Origin: Anseranas semipalmata
Taxonomy: Eukaryota > Chordata > Aves > Anseriformes > Anseranatidae
Assembly (NCBI GenBank): GCA_013399115.1
Contig: VXAA01004386.1
Coordinates: 396,363 to 460,362 of the forward strand
Length of the DNA stretch: 64,000 nucleotides
Direction: 5' to 3'
A model generated the notes under the pieces. It searched no databases and was not told the origin of the DNA. It was given only the letters and a program-made list of their open reading frames with translations. Positions within the stretch are counted from its first letter, which is position 1. Each line of letters starts with the position of its first letter. The translations under genes and the position numbers were made by a program. Positions 11,684 to 24,965 of the stretch are shown here, piece after piece.

Positions 11684-14600
11684 CTTTTTTTTTCCAGAAG
11701 AAAGGGATATCACTGTTTCAACACTCTCCCCACCACTCCTCTCTTGGCCGAGTAGTTGGAGATCTCTGGTGACAAAAATTTCTTGGAAAAAAATGGCCCA
11801 TCTGCACAGTAGGTTGCTGCCTCCAGCAGCAGAGTGTCATTGTTTAGCAGTAAACAGGGCTAAAAGCAGTTTAAGTAGGATCCCAGGCCCTTCCTGGCTC
11901 GGGGGCAGCTGGAAAGAGAGGCACCACAGCCAAGTTTCTGCCTGTGCCAAACAGCATCACTGCTTGTCCCTTTCTCCCTGCATATGTTTCAGCACATCGC
12001 ACTCAATCTGCCAGGCACCTGGCATGAGGCTTACGGCTGTGGGTTGATGCTGTTAAATCGTAAGTAATGGCAAAAATCTCATTTCTTGGAAACAGAAGTA
12101 ATTTCTTTATAAGCTGCTGAAAGTCACAGGAAACTTGCACTACTGAATGAGGTGTATGTGTAAGCTCCCATAGGGTAACGGTGGCACTGGCTGGACATGG
12201 CAGGATAATTTTTGGCCTTGGAGAAGGAGTTTCCTGAATCGAGCATTCGACCAGTGGTGATGTACCCCTGGTGAACCTGGCAGGCTCAGCTCTGAGAAGG
12301 GCTCAAGGCACACAGGTGTTTAAGCATCCTTTTACACTGCCTGGTTACTCACAGCAAGTGCTGTGATCCATTCTGCCTTGAACCTCCTGTTTTGCCACTA
12401 AGAGTCAGAGACCAGCAAGAGCCAAAACCCCTACAGACTTTGTAAGGCTGGGGAAGCTGACTGAGAGAGAAAGCACTACCGGATGTCCAAAATAGCAGCT
12501 GAACTTTTGGCAGTTCGAGAACTAGGGATAGAGAAAAGGGAGCCCTACTCATTTCCAGGAAACAAACAAACAAACAAAAACAAAACACACATGCGCAAAC
12601 ATATATATGTTTCTTAAAATGCAACCCTCATGTGATTTTTGTCTTTGCATAATTTTTGTTTTCTTCTATTGCATTCTCAGTCTGAAATTTCCTTCTCTCT
12701 CTTTCCTTCACTTTTTTATTTTCACCCATCTTTCTGTATTTTCCTTCTACCTTTTCTCTAATTCCCTGCTACTGACATTGTTCCTGCACATATATTCAAG
12801 CCCTCACAGCATTCTATCTCCGTGACTGTTCATTAAACTTTTGTATTGTATTGCAAAAAAAAAAATAAAATTACTTATATTTAAAAGATTGCAGCACCTA
12901 TACTGACATACCAATTTTCTCATGGTAAGTTTGAACAGTTTCCTGAGCACAGCTTCTCTTTTCTTGCTTCATAAAACTGGGAGGCTTACTAATCAACTCA
13001 TTTAAGCCCCTTGGAAAGTCTTGGTTCAAAAATGCTTCATCACAAGTTCATCCTTGGGGATGCACAATTTACCTCTTCTGAATTTTGATGTTGTCACACA
13101 TAATCACAGAGCTGATATATTAAGATTATAAACAAACTAGTCTTTGATTCAACAATGTATATACGAAGCTAGATGACACAAAAACCTCTGCACATGTATT
13201 CTCTGCCTGAGTTTCCCTAGCAGTCTGCAACGTCCATGACTCCAGGCCTTTTCCCACTGTACATGGTTCTTCCAGCAGATAGTTTTCTTTGACCCTTTTC
13301 TCCCTGTTTTACTTGGATCCCCTTTCCCAAGGCAAAAGCATGCTTATCTCTTTCTTTCCCTTGTCCAAACATCCTTGTTTGACTTGGTGAATGAGTTTAT
13401 ATGTCTCCTTCATAAAACTTGGAAGTATATTTATTCTGAAATTAGTAATTTGCAGTCTCCAGCAATTTTCATAGACATAAAAAATTAGTGGCTTTATTAG
13501 GTTTTAACCTCCCTGTTGCTCGAGGCATATCCAGTTCAGTAGACGATGTTAGGTTTAAAGAATGACTCTAGACTCCTGTGTGGCAAAGTCATGAAATAAT
13601 CCTGCTCAGATATTGAATCCCATTCCATAATTATGTCATAATTTCAACTGGAATAGATTTCCACAAATTATTTCAACAAGAAAACATCTTAATATATTAG
13701 CATGTCTTAGATCCTTAGGGCCTGCCTACCCTCATGAGTTGTGTTGAGAAGAAGCTGCTATAGGAAGCTGCAGTAGAGAGGCTTCCCTGAAACCTGGGGC
13801 TTCCTTCAGCACAGCTTTCAATGAATCATAACACACCCAAGCTGAAAACTAGGAGTTTAAGGTTGTTTGTTCTTCCATTTTTTTACTGCTGACATTAATC
13901 AGGCAGGTGAATTTTGGGGAAAAAAATGGAAGGCAAGTAATTAATATTGATTTTAAAACTGGCTTCGATAGTTGAATAGGTGTTTGGGAATGCACTTTCT
14001 ACTTGTTGGGTTATGTAATTGCAAACAGTATTGTCTGCATGCCTGTTTGAGTACTCACAACCTAATCACCACATCTGGTCCCAGAAAACTTCTTCACTCC
14101 TCGGCTCAGGCTGAGCTGCCCTGTGGCCCTTCTGATGAGAAGGGGCACTGCCTCCTGGACTTACCTCCCCACTGAATGTTTTCTTTGCAATCGTGCTGTT
14201 TCTGTGGCAGTAATCTTCATGTTACTTCCTCATCCAATTTTCCTCGAGAACCCAAATATGAGTGTCACCTCTTTCAAGCTCAGGAGTTGACTTAATCATA
14301 GCCATGGTTCAGCCACAGCCATTTGTATTATTTAAGTAGTAACTGAAGCTATTTCACCTTAAACAATAATCTGGTGTCTTATGTAAGGGGCGGTTTAGGA
14401 AAAGTCATACAAGCATATGTCCATTGCCTGGACACTGAATGCCTAGCAATGGTGGGGTTGGTTGGTAAGTTTTTGTTTGTGTGTTTGTTTGTTTGTTTTT
14501 CCCACAGAATGAAAATGTCCTCTTGATAGTCTTTGTCAGATTTCTCTAGGTAACTCTTAAGCCTGTTCAGATCACTTCCAGCAAACAACATATGTGGCAA

Positions 14601-16822
14601 ATTAAGTCATTCTTTCTATCTATCTAGTGTCCATAAACTCCCACTGTTTTTCCCATGTAGTATCTGAAACAATTCAGTAGATTTTTGTTATGATCAAGCT
14701 TTCCTCTCATTTTTCAGTGACTTTGAGAGTTAACCTGTGTTTTAGTATTCAAATTTTGTAGCTAGAACCAGTCAGTGTTATCAATAGCCATCTAAATAAC
14801 ATTGAAACTTCTGATCAGTTGGCCCCACCTTTGTAATTGCTACTTCCTCCTTGGAGTAATCTTATTTTATCATCACAACAATTACAATCACCTTCTGTGA
14901 AAACACAAGCATAGACAACAACTGACACCAGGTCATGTCCAATTTAGAAGTCACTAGAGTAATTGCCAGCAATTTGCCCAGCTGCAGTCATCTGTGCTTT
15001 TAATTTTTTTTTTTTTCTTCAATTCTCCTTTAGTTTCACTTTGATCAGTGTCTGGGAAGAAGTAAACAATGACAGTATTGGTCTGCACTTGCAGTTACTC
15101 TGTTTGGTTTGGAGGAGAGTTGTGCAGAAATGGTTTTCATTTACACTTCCCCTGTGCCCTTTTAGAGCCCTCTCACAGTGAGTAAAATATTCACTTTTTT
15201 TTTGTCTTCCCCAGAGCATAAAGAAGCCACAGCAATATTGTCAATCCTGATCATACAGAAATTATAAGCATTAGCAAAACAGTATATTTGGTCTTCATTT
15301 TAATTTGCTTTCAATTGTTCAAATTGTCATGTTTTCTATCACAAAAAAAATCCTTTGTGACTGAGAGGGCTGGAAGCATACTTCAAAAAATAAAGAAAAA
15401 AGAAAAAAAAAAAAGAAAGAGAAATCTCTCTTACAAAAATAATGCATGAGGAGCTTGATAGTTTAAGGAAAAAAGCAAAATTTTTGTAAAGTTGTAAGTT
15501 TGAAATGACATCATGCAAATCAGACTGTAAGATTCATCCCCAGAAAATATCATTAGATAAAGAAAGGGGGTTGTTTTCTTAGAGGAAGGAAGTCTTAGAT
15601 ATGAATTTTAATGTTTAGCTTCCTGATCAAAATGTAAAATGTAATCTTGCTACATGTGATTTTCTGGCTTGACTTAATGGGTTCTGGACAGCCGTGACAA
15701 TCCCTCCATATGTTGTACAGTTCAGAATTAAGGCCCTTAGTTCTAGATAGAGCTTTCCTTCCTCTTAACATCTGAGGAAGCATATTTGGTTCTACAAAAA
15801 CCTTTGTGAATAGCAATTTCTGAAAACAGAAACCACAAAAAGTGACCAAGCTACACACAATTAAAAAAAAAAAAAAAAAAAAGTGTCTTTAACGGAATTA
15901 ATCTCCTAAAGTAATTTTACACATACATTTGTGCTACAGTTAAAAAATTTAGCTGTCTTGAAAAATCATGTTCAAACATAAAACATTTGAGGTAATTTAA
16001 TAGTTGGCACTTAAAGTAACTGCAATTTGATGTTCAATTCAAACCAGATGTTTATTTTTTTGCAAGAAGTATATTCTGTTGTCAGGGAAGAGAAAAAGCA
16101 TTCAAGGTTATGGAGCAGACATTTCTTACAGCAGTTGATTAGAACAAATTACCAAGAGCTGCATTTCACGTTTGAAACACTGAAGCGTTTATGATCTCAG
16201 GCCCCAACAATTAAAGAAAACAAAAATAAAGGAATTGAAAATATACATACTGTGAGCAGTTAAACTGCAAGAATGCTGTGGATCCTAAACAGCTGGATTC
16301 CATTTGAGCTCAAAAAGTTTAATAGCATAAGCCTGCACATCTTCTTTTCCACTTCTGAGGATCATCTGCCAGATGGAGAAGTCCCCCCTCTCATTTCCTT
16401 GCATTGTACAACTGTGTTACAGAATAAAATTGCTTGATGTGCTGGAGCAGAACCAGTACTTTTAACCAGGGAATGATATATGGCTCTTAGAGAAGATCAG
16501 TTTGATGTAAAGGAAACAAAGGTAATAAAACATCCAGCTCCAGTAGTTAAATGTTTGCAGGAAAGCTCTTTTATTCAGGTACCAAGCAAGCTGATAACAT
16601 TGATACAGTACTGAAATCTCCATTCCTGGAAAGTGGAATATGTTTGCGAGATCATGTTTTAAGACCACAAAATCTTAAAACGTGCCCAAAAGTTATTTTC
16701 TTCTCATTGTTTTGAATGATAGGTCTCCTGTTGCCATGCTAATTGGACACTTGACAATGACTCCTCTGTACATTGTCCAAACTAATATTATGATTTGGAG
16801 ATAAATTTAGTAAGGAAAAAAA
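11684..16822. other. AT-rich intergenic DNA, part 2
   Basis: No gene or RNA recognised. It includes a CAAA repeat (about 12560-12588), a TTTG repeat ending in a pyrimidine tract and CAG (about 14470-14506) and a 20-base A tract (15863-15882). The right end runs into the assembly gap. Confidence 0.6.
15863..15882. repeat. Poly(A) tract, 20 bases
   Basis: Uninterrupted A run in AT-rich intergenic DNA. No retroposed gene body is visible upstream. Confidence 0.8.
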
Positions 16823-16877
16823 NNNNNNNNNNNNNNNNNNNNNNNNNNNNNNNNNNNNNNNNNNNNNNNNNNNNNNN
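16823..16877. other. Assembly gap, 55 N
   Basis: A run of N. The left flank ends in an A-rich stretch, consistent with a homopolymer stalling the assembly. The true missing length is unknown. Confidence 0.99.
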
Positions 16878-18639
16878 GTTCAATACAGTAGTAATCTAGC
16901 ACCAGGGCTGAAAGAAATCAATGACATACTAGACCTTGCTCTGAGAGGAAGGGCAATTTAATGCTGTTCAGACTCTTGCTTCTGTCTACAGTCACACACA
17001 GGCTCTGCAGAGACTGTCTGTGGTGTGTAAAGGAATGTACAATTCCTGTCTCATGTCATAAAAGTTTGCTTCCCAGGAAGATGCTGGTTCTGCTGTCTGT
17101 GGGACCCTTTGTGCACATGAAAGGAGAGGAGGGAATGCTTTTTGCCATCTATTTTAACAACGCTAATTAAATAAAGATATCTACAGTGCACAGAGTAACA
17201 TTATTTACAGCCCTTTTTGCAGAGAGTGGGGCGGGTGGGGGGGTGGCACAGAAGCCAAATCACACAAATGCGTTTTAAGTATATGTGCTGGAACTCCACC
17301 AGCTCCACTACAAGCTCAAGAGGGAAAGTCCTGCTGCTGACCCCAGGCACTGCAGGCAGAGGAACTTGAAAAAAAAATCTTTGGAGAAATCTTGAATTGC
17401 AGGCAGGGGCTGTAGGAGACAACTTGGCTTTCAGACAGTCACCTTCCCTCAAGTGCAGCACACAATGTCCAGAGAGGAAGGGGAAGCCAAAACCAGTGAG
17501 ATGGTCACAGGGTCTCTACGCTCCTTCTGGCAGTAGAATGAGAGCACAGAGTCTTCTGAAGTCTGAACCGGTTATTTGCAACTGCAATGCTCAATTTTAG
17601 CCCGAAAGCACTTAGCACAACTAGATGGTGCTCTAAGCATCAGCTAACTGATCTATGCTGGAGAGGATGCTGAAAGTTTGGTGTAGCTAATGGATCAAGA
17701 GGCCAGGGAGCCACTGCCGCTGATCACTACAACACTGACTACTAATCCAGCATCTCCCTGTTCCTAAACAAATCACTCCTTATGTAGTTCACTTTTTCTT
17801 TTTTTTTTTTCCTTTTTTTTTTTCTTTTTTTCACAGTGTGTAGCTCCTGGCAGAGAAAAATATGCACCTCACTTGAGCCACAGTGTAGTCAGGCTTCTAG
17901 CACTTGCTCAGCAGTCCAGCAGTGTGAAAGAACTGTATGTGATCTTGAGACAGAGCTCCTCAGACTTTTAAGATTTTAATGTCACCCACTTCTCTTAGAA
18001 CTAAAAACACTCAGCACTTCTTTATAAGCTGCAGTAAGACTCATTGGCTTATTCCAGAGGGCTTAAAAGGATGCACATTACTCTCATGTTTAGCTTTCTC
18101 CAATCACTCTATAACACATTTCTCCAGTTTAAAAATGAAAATATGCTTTTGCTAACTTCTGGTCCCAAGCTCCAGCTGAGTTTGAGATGAAAGCTGTGTT
18201 TTTCCAGCTCATTTTCACCAGTAATAAGATTTCTACCAGCTGAAAGATACCTGTGGAGCCCTATTGACTCTACTGGGGACAAGTGTAGCTTAATCAGTAT
18301 TTCTGCTTATGAACATAACATTGACACTGTCTGCTTACAAATGCCGGTGAGCGGTCTGTCCAGGCTCAGCAGTGGATAAAGTAACCAAAAGTGTTGTTAC
18401 TTGGCCTGGTAGGAGACATACTTCCTTAAAATGAGTTTCTCTGGGATTAAAGAGCAGTGCCAATTATTCATGTGAAGATACTGCCGTTGCAAAAATGTGA
18501 ATAAAATCATATGTGTCTACATACTTTGCTGCATCTTTTACTGGGACTACCCTGTAAGAACATCTTTGTTCATACGATTCCAAGTGGTATTTTTGTCTGG
18601 AAAAAAAACTCATTTTTGCTTGGAAGAGGATTTTTTTTC
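16878..18639. other. Intergenic DNA, part 3
   Basis: No gene recognised. It contains a G-rich run (17228-17246) and a 45-base T-rich tract ending in CACAG (about 17788-17836) that resembles an acceptor but has no supporting exon. Confidence 0.55.
17228..17246 (+). other. Predicted G-quadruplex motif
   Basis: Runs of G (GGGG, GGG and seven G that can split into two runs) separated by single bases satisfy the usual four-run rule with loops of 1-2 bases. No promoter or gene is evident next to it. Confidence 0.5.
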
Positions 18640-18950
18640 AGCAGTGCTGGACCCACCAAGCGTGCATGAAAGCAGTATCCGTGCATTGCCCCGCTCTGCC
18701 TTCTCGAGAGGAACCAGAGCATCAGCAGATGGCAAGAGAGCATCCGCAGGACATACACAGCCCTCTGAACGAGCTGTGACTGCAGCAAATTGTGGATGCC
18801 ACAAAACCCGCCTGGTTTGTACGCGACGAGAAGCACCGCTCGCCGCGCCGTGCTCGTGCCGAGGCTGGCCTCTGGCGGAGTCCCTCGCTGCCGCTGCGCT
18901 CCAGCCTCCTCTGCCAGCTTGTCCCGATGGTTCGGCTCCGCTTTCCACCT
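18640..18950. other. Small CpG-rich patch in AT-rich surroundings
   Basis: CpG density rises sharply, most strongly at about 18818-18945 (CGCGACG, CGCTCGCCGCGCCG and similar), with AT-rich DNA on both sides. Several frames are open on both strands through it, which is expected from the composition; none looks like a protein family. It could be an unmethylated regulatory element or the start of a non-coding transcript. No core promoter motif fixes a direction. Confidence 0.45.
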
Positions 18951-20099
18951 GAAGAAAGCTAGTACCACCCAGTGGTGCTGAGCATTATTACATCTGCGGG
19001 AACCTGTCGGTGCAGACAGCTTTTCACATAGTTTGGCTTATATTGCGCAAAGTGAGATGTTTCTCTTGGTAGTGGTTCTTCCAGAAGTGAGGAACGAGGC
19101 CAATGGTAGCTACAAAGAAGTGATCTAAGTTCTCTGCTGCTAAATGTTCTTCCCAGCGCTGGAAGCAAGAAAGCAGGAGAAGAGAGTCACAAAACTATGT
19201 AGTGTTACCATACAAAAGATACAAATGAATTGCTTGGATTTGAGGTGGTCCAAGCTGTTTTACTTTGGTTCTGCCCATATTTCCACAAAACATAGTGTGT
19301 ACTAACCTGCAAACTTCAGGTGTCTGAACAACCACAATTTTCTCTCAGCTTGAAAAAAAAAAAAAAAAAGTTTTAATCCTGTCAGTGATCACAGCTTCTC
19401 TGCGAACAGCAAATAAAAACACTATTTAATATATGGAACTATTTAATGTTTCAAAGCCAGTTCAAATGCTGTAAAAACCTCTTAATCATTTTTTTTCCCA
19501 CAGATTTATAAAAAACAGGTAGAACAATTGTTAAATATTGCAAGAATGAAAGAAAAATGTGAAGGATCATATGTTGTATTTGCCACATTATCATTAACTA
19601 TATTATTCTGTTATTGAATTCACAGAGTTGAATTCTGTAGCATGTTTACAGGAAGCCTTCAAGTCTGAATCTGTTTCTTCCTTTTTTCAATGTGCCAGAC
19701 CAATGAGCATACATATATTAAAAGTATAATTTTTCAATTCCTATATAGATTGTGAAAATAAAGTCTTCTTGAAACCAACAGGGCATTTTCATGAAACTCT
19801 TAAAAAAAAAAAAAAAGACAGTAAAAATTACCAAAAAAACCCTGTTCAACCTAATGTACTCATTGTGTGATTAGCTTGTGTGTGTGAGCCATGAAAATGA
19901 AACCAGAAACAAAGCCAAACTAAAAATGAAATGTACCATAGGCAGTGAAAAATGCTTAATATAGTGGTTTTTTTCCCCCTTTTGCATCTTCATTTTGCAG
20001 AGTACGAAATACTCCTTGCCACACAAAAGAAGAGTCAATTAAAATTGTTTGATTTCAACAAGGTATTCATTGCAGCCTAAAACATCTGAGACTGTTGAA
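18951..20099. other. AT-rich intergenic DNA, part 4
   Basis: No gene, RNA or known repeat seen beyond short A tracts (about 19356-19370 and 19802-19815). Confidence 0.55.
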
Positions 20100-20235
20100 A
20101 ATGCAATGTCTGGAGGGTGCTAGAGAAGGTGCTTAAGATCTTTGTGCACCAGCAGAGTGGTAGATTATATGATCTAATATGGTCTTTCCAACTATAACTT
20201 TCATCAGCTTTAGGATTTATTTTATTTTTTTTTAA
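20100..20235 (+). mobile_element. Degraded CR1 LINE 3' tail
   Basis: The segment at about 20159-20205 (GGTAGATTATATGATCTAAT, then GGTCTTTCCAACTATAAC) resembles the 3' end of avian CR1, where a ...GGACTAGATGATCTTTAAGG... block is followed by TCCCTTCCAACCC. The preceding 60 bases fit the truncated upstream part loosely. 5'-truncated CR1 copies of about 100-300 bp are the commonest repeat of bird genomes. Divergence is high, so family and exact ends are uncertain. Confidence 0.45.
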
Positions 20236-23200
20236 TTTCAGGACTCATTGATGCCTCCAACCTATTAGGAGTGATATATGTTGACACGTAGGGCTCTGGA
20301 AAACATTGTACTTTTTATTATGTTTTTAGTCCAGATTTCAATACCAAGCTCATCCTGCAATATTTTAACATGATCCATTGTGTTATACTATTTTAACTTT
20401 CTAGTTTGGCAAATTAAAAAACAAACAGACAAGCTGGGGAGATGGAGGGATTCACCAACTGTGCCAGAGCAGAAGATACTTGTAAACCATATTTTTTTTT
20501 CCCAGCAGTTTAGTTGAAATTATTATGTGCTGTAGGTTATATTTGACCTTCACTTAAGTATGCAATTTACAGTAGCCTGTTCCTTTCAACCTTCCAAAAT
20601 CTATTGATTCCTCTAAGAAAGTCAATAATCTTCTTTGGTTTTGCTCATGTATTCATGGTTTTGTGCCATAGATAAAGGTGCTCATTTCAGTGAGACAGGT
20701 TGTGAAATTTCATAGTTTTAGTGTTTGTTAGTTTTTTCCCCTTTGAGATTGCTAGTTCAAAATAATACACAGCTGGATTTTTTTTACTATTTTATATTTT
20801 CTGAGTAGGAAAAACTCTCTCTTGCAATTCCTAATAAATCAGTTCACTTGTTACAATAAATCAGGCCTTCCCACTGTTTGTCCCTTCACTGTTTATTTGT
20901 GGTTTACCTATTTCCTTGCCTGCACCACCATGGGCCTCAAACACCCATGCAGGAAGCCAAATCTGGGAGCTGAGCTGGTTGAGTAATCCAAGAAAATACC
21001 TGGGGAGGGTGCTTCCAGCTGGGTCTGTTCCACAGAGGCACCTTGGCATGAGAAAGCTGGTGAGGACAAGCAGCACAAAGAGGGTAGAGAGGGTGGAAAC
21101 ATCTTTTTCCATAGCAGGACAGACTGAGGAGAATACTGAATCACAACCGTGCCTTCAAACATATGCATGATAGGTTTTGTTTCTCTGTTCTGTGTAGCAA
21201 TGGCTTACATCTAATAATGAAGAAGCAAAGAAATCTTTTGAGTCTCACTTTCATGTTAATTTCCTCCCTAAATATCCAGCCTTACAACTCCTTAACTCTT
21301 TCATGTCTCCCCCTACCCCTTTGTCCATCCGCTTTAACTGCATGCTGGGGTCATAAAGTCCAGTACCCTCTCAAGTCCTCTTTGTGTCACTTTTAAATAA
21401 GTCCTTTGTATATTCATTTATAAATGCTTATTTTGGTAACTGTGTGCACAGAAAGTTACCCAGTTCCTTACTTCAGTGATGGAAATAAGATTGATTGCAC
21501 TAAATGTCAACAACGACAGCTAGGCTAGGGAGGCTGCTGTGCGAGGCCCCTGTAAAATTTCTTTTAACTTCCATGAGAACAGAGCTTGGGATGATGGCTG
21601 ATAAATGGCTGATAAAAATGACAAGGACTGCTGTCACTGGAAGAGTATAACCCCTTGGGGGAAAGCAAGTGAGGGCAGCTTTGCGCAATAGCTGTCATAA
21701 AACGCATAAAATAAGCATTTTCCCTTCCTCTCACAATAAATGCCCTGGGGTTCGATCCGTGTTTTTCCGTAAGAAAATTTTTTCCTGCTCACCCAGATAT
21801 TATTATTCCCCCTGGCCTCAGTTGAACTATTCTGGGCAAGCCAGAGCTGCAGAATTAGAGTCCTTTTGGCATGTACAACACACATCTAATAATATGACAT
21901 AATTTTAAGGCACTTTACAGATGTAAGTGAAGCCTCCTGCCACCTTTATGAAGTTAATGGGTGTGATAACTTTGGAAAGGGTGGAGAACAAGGACCAGGA
22001 CTGAAGTTTATGACTCCAGGACAATCACTGAAGTCTCTTTCCATAGCCCTCCCTAGGAAGCCAGCTCCCTGCTTTTGCTGTGTCCTGTCTGGGTCAGCCA
22101 TGTCCTCCTCCTTCCACCTCCCTCATCTGCTTACTCCCAGCTGTGCTCACAAGCTCTGCCCTTGGGACTGGCTGGTGGTAGTGTGAGCAATGCAGGTGTC
22201 TTCTGCCACAGATTCAAGCTTTCCCCAGTTTGTGGATAATGAAATCTGATAGCTTTGGGTCAGCAGGTCATGCAGCTGACTAAGTTAGTAGTTGTAAGTG
22301 CTACACTTGCATGGAAAAAAAAAGGATGTGAATTATGCCTGTTGTACCAGTGACAGTGATTTTTGAAACACTTTAAAATATGAAAACATTTTAATCACTT
22401 AGGTTTGCCATATTTTGTTTTTCCATTTTTTTATACATATCAATATATTAACTGGATCAACTTGAACTCCTTTTTCAGTTCATCTCACAGAATGATTCAG
22501 TGTTGCAGGGACACAAAATACTTTTCACACACTGCTTTCTGGAAACATTTCTGTGGGGTATGGGTTTAGATTGGCTTCCCTTTTATGAAAATAAAAGCTT
22601 TGTGGGTAAATTCAACTTGTTTGCCTTCCTTTAAAATAATTTCCACCATTCCCAGCCTAGAGAAACTTTCCTGGGGGGATTATTGATTGTCCAGGAATCC
22701 TAATCCAGGTTTATGTTTGTAAGTTACAGACTCAATAGGCTAATTACTTTGTCTTTTTTTTTTTTCCACTTTTTATTTAACTGTGATTTTTATTGATTGG
22801 ATGGATTCATTTGGTGCTGTTTGTTGTTACCATTACAGTCCTTGCTATGAGTACCGTAACTGTATCTGTTTTACAGACTCTGGGTAATAGCTCTATGCTT
22901 TATCATTTTGATCCTTTCTGTTTTCATTTTTGATATGGTTGGACATTTCTATCCCCAACTCACAGGCTGGTTGTATTGATTATTACCAAGGGTGTGGTGA
23001 CATGGCCCATAAATCAAGTTCCAGGCCAAAGCAAATGGTCACAGACAGTACATTTGGAGCCTCCATGCCTTTTCCCACTCTTAGTTCCCTAAAGAACAGA
23101 AAGGACATAAAGAAATCATAAAATATTGTTACTAATTGTTATTAAAGAGAGGAAGAAGCACATAATAAGTCAATTTTGAAATGACAGCTGGTGCAAAGAA

Positions 23201-23500
23201 AAAAAAAAAAAAAGAAAGAAAAGAAAAGACACAAAACTCTTCCCATTGCAGAGCCTGTCATTTGACCTGAGGGGCTAAGTCTGACTGTGTCCTACCCGAC
23301 AAGAAGGGGATGTGTGAGAATCCTGCCTACACAGACGTTGGATGACTTACTTCCCTCATTAGAGATTTTGCTTAGCCTCTAAAGATACGCTTAACCTCAG
23401 AAGTGTGAATTTTAATATCTCGTCCAAAGTTATCATCATTAACAATGACTTATCCACATGAATGTTTGGTTCGTTTTTGACTGTTGCTAAGTTCATGGGT
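20236..23500. other. Intergenic DNA, part 5
   Basis: No coding exon recognised. Short A/T tracts occur (for example about 22750-22766 and 23199-23213). The region 22.0-22.2 kb is slightly GC-richer, without a feature I can name. Confidence 0.55.
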
Positions 23501-23777
23501 CTGAGAGCTTCCCATTGCAGTGAATTCTGAAGCCTGCTTGCACATTGTGTGGAAGGGTGTATTCTTCAGCCAGCTCATAGTTTTGTCAGCACTTAACTTT
23601 GACTGAATGCCTCCTTGAGTTCATGTTATGAAAGATGTTAGGAACTTCTTTTTTGGACTGTTTTTTGAATAACACATTATTTTATATACTGCTCCAGTGT
23701 CTCTTTTTCAGTTGTCTTCTAAGATGCTCCCTCACAGCATTAAGTCCTGACTTTCCTGCAACTCTAGTACACAAGGG

Positions 23778-23800
23778 TTTTGTTGTTGTTGTTGTTGTTG
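23778..23800. repeat. (GTT)n microsatellite
   Basis: About seven GTT units. It lies just left of the old CR1-like remnant. Confidence 0.8.
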
Positions 23801-23989
23801 CTTTAATTCACATATAGGTGTCTAGTCTATTAGTCTCTGACATTGGTCAACAGTAGATGTCTGGGTGAGTTTTAGTTGAGGAAAACATATACTGACGCTT
23901 CCCTGACAGACTTTCCCAACCTGCAGCTGTTCATGCTCAAAGATTGTCTGGACCTAAGATGGTGTCTGTAGGTTTTTCTCCGTGAATCT

Positions 23990-24965
23990 GAACTCAACAG
24001 TGACCTGTGGCACAGTTCTATGGCTTAAGAATACATTGAATGAAAAAATATTTCCTCCTGTTTATCTGTATCTTGTTTGTATCTTCAGATAGCTTTTAGT
24101 TCTTGGATTGGAAGTTAATGAACAATCTTTCCTTTCCTATTTACCTTATTCTCAGCACGAATTATTTCATTAGCCTGTAGGATACCACTCTGCAATCAGG
24201 TCCAAAGAATCTATTTCCCTGATCATCCCTTGTATGACAACTGTACCTTATCATTCACCATCAATGTTGCCTTCCCCATACCTTTTCTAGGTCGTCTGTA
24301 TCTTCTCAGCTGGGACAGAATCAAAACTGCACAACAATATCCAGTTTGTAGGTGCAGCTCTGAAACGTTCTCCATTCTATTCTTTCCCCCTTTGCTACTA
24401 TTTTATATAAAAAGATCTGCCTTTCTTAACTGGAACATTTTCATAGAGCTATTCAAAAACTCTTCCCTGAGTGGTCATGAATTGTTCAGAAGCCTCCACT
24501 GTGTACATAATATACAAGCAATGGCTGGTTTTCCTGAATACATTTCCTGTGAATTTCACATTGACATTTTCTTCACCTGGTTAGTATCCTCTGATATTTC
24601 TGCAACTCTTCCCGGTTGCCCCTTACCCTTACTATCCTCAACAGTTTTGTTGCCTCACTACCTATCACCCTTTCTACATTTTAAGGATTTGTTGGACAGC
24701 ATGGCTCTCAGCAACAGATTCTACCAGCATGTTTGATGGTCTTCTATTGAGAGACCTGAGTATTCATTGCTATTGTCTGAACAGACCTTCCCTCTTACTC
24801 CGTGCCAGCTTAGCTTCTTCTCCAGTCTTTGATGAGACACCTTCTCTAGTGTCTTTCAGAAATTCAAACAATCAAATGTACCTTCCTTGGTGGGCTGACT
24901 GGTTTGTTCATTGAACTCTAATATATTCATGAGGGACTTTTCTTCCCTATTCCCAGTGGAATGAT
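23990..24965 (-). mobile_element. Ancient CR1/L3-like LINE remnant, reverse orientation
   Basis: On the + strand, phrases appear in the same order as in the reverse complement of reptile CR1-type elements. These are GAAAAAATATTTCCTCCTGT with a TTAGTTCTTG block (24039-24105), then CTGATCATCCCTTGT (24220-24234), AGAATCAAAACTGCACAACA (24317-24336) with a GTTTGTAGGTGCAGC block, and GACCTTCCCTCTTACTCCGT (24784-24803) with CTTTCAGAAATTCAAA. That co-linear order over about 0.9 kb is the evidence. The match is by memory and heavily diverged, closer to turtle/crocodile than to young bird copies. No intact reverse-transcriptase frame remains; a 168-codon open frame on the + strand is antisense to the element and not a gene. 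Confidence 0.45.

Noticed and set aside
11399..11713. Open frame of Lys/Arg/Glu repeats on the - strand
   Set aside because: It is only the translation of the pentanucleotide array.
17788..17836. Long pyrimidine tract ending in CACAG, like a splice acceptor
   Set aside because: No coding or transcript evidence for an exon after it; T-rich tracts are common in this window.
18497..18968. Overlapping open frames (151, 132 and 112 codons) on both strands
   Set aside because: They coincide with a CpG-rich patch, conflict with one another and resemble no protein.
24230..24736. 168-codon open frame on the + strand
   Set aside because: It lies antisense within the old CR1-like remnant; no domain, and its hydrophobic composition follows from T-rich DNA.
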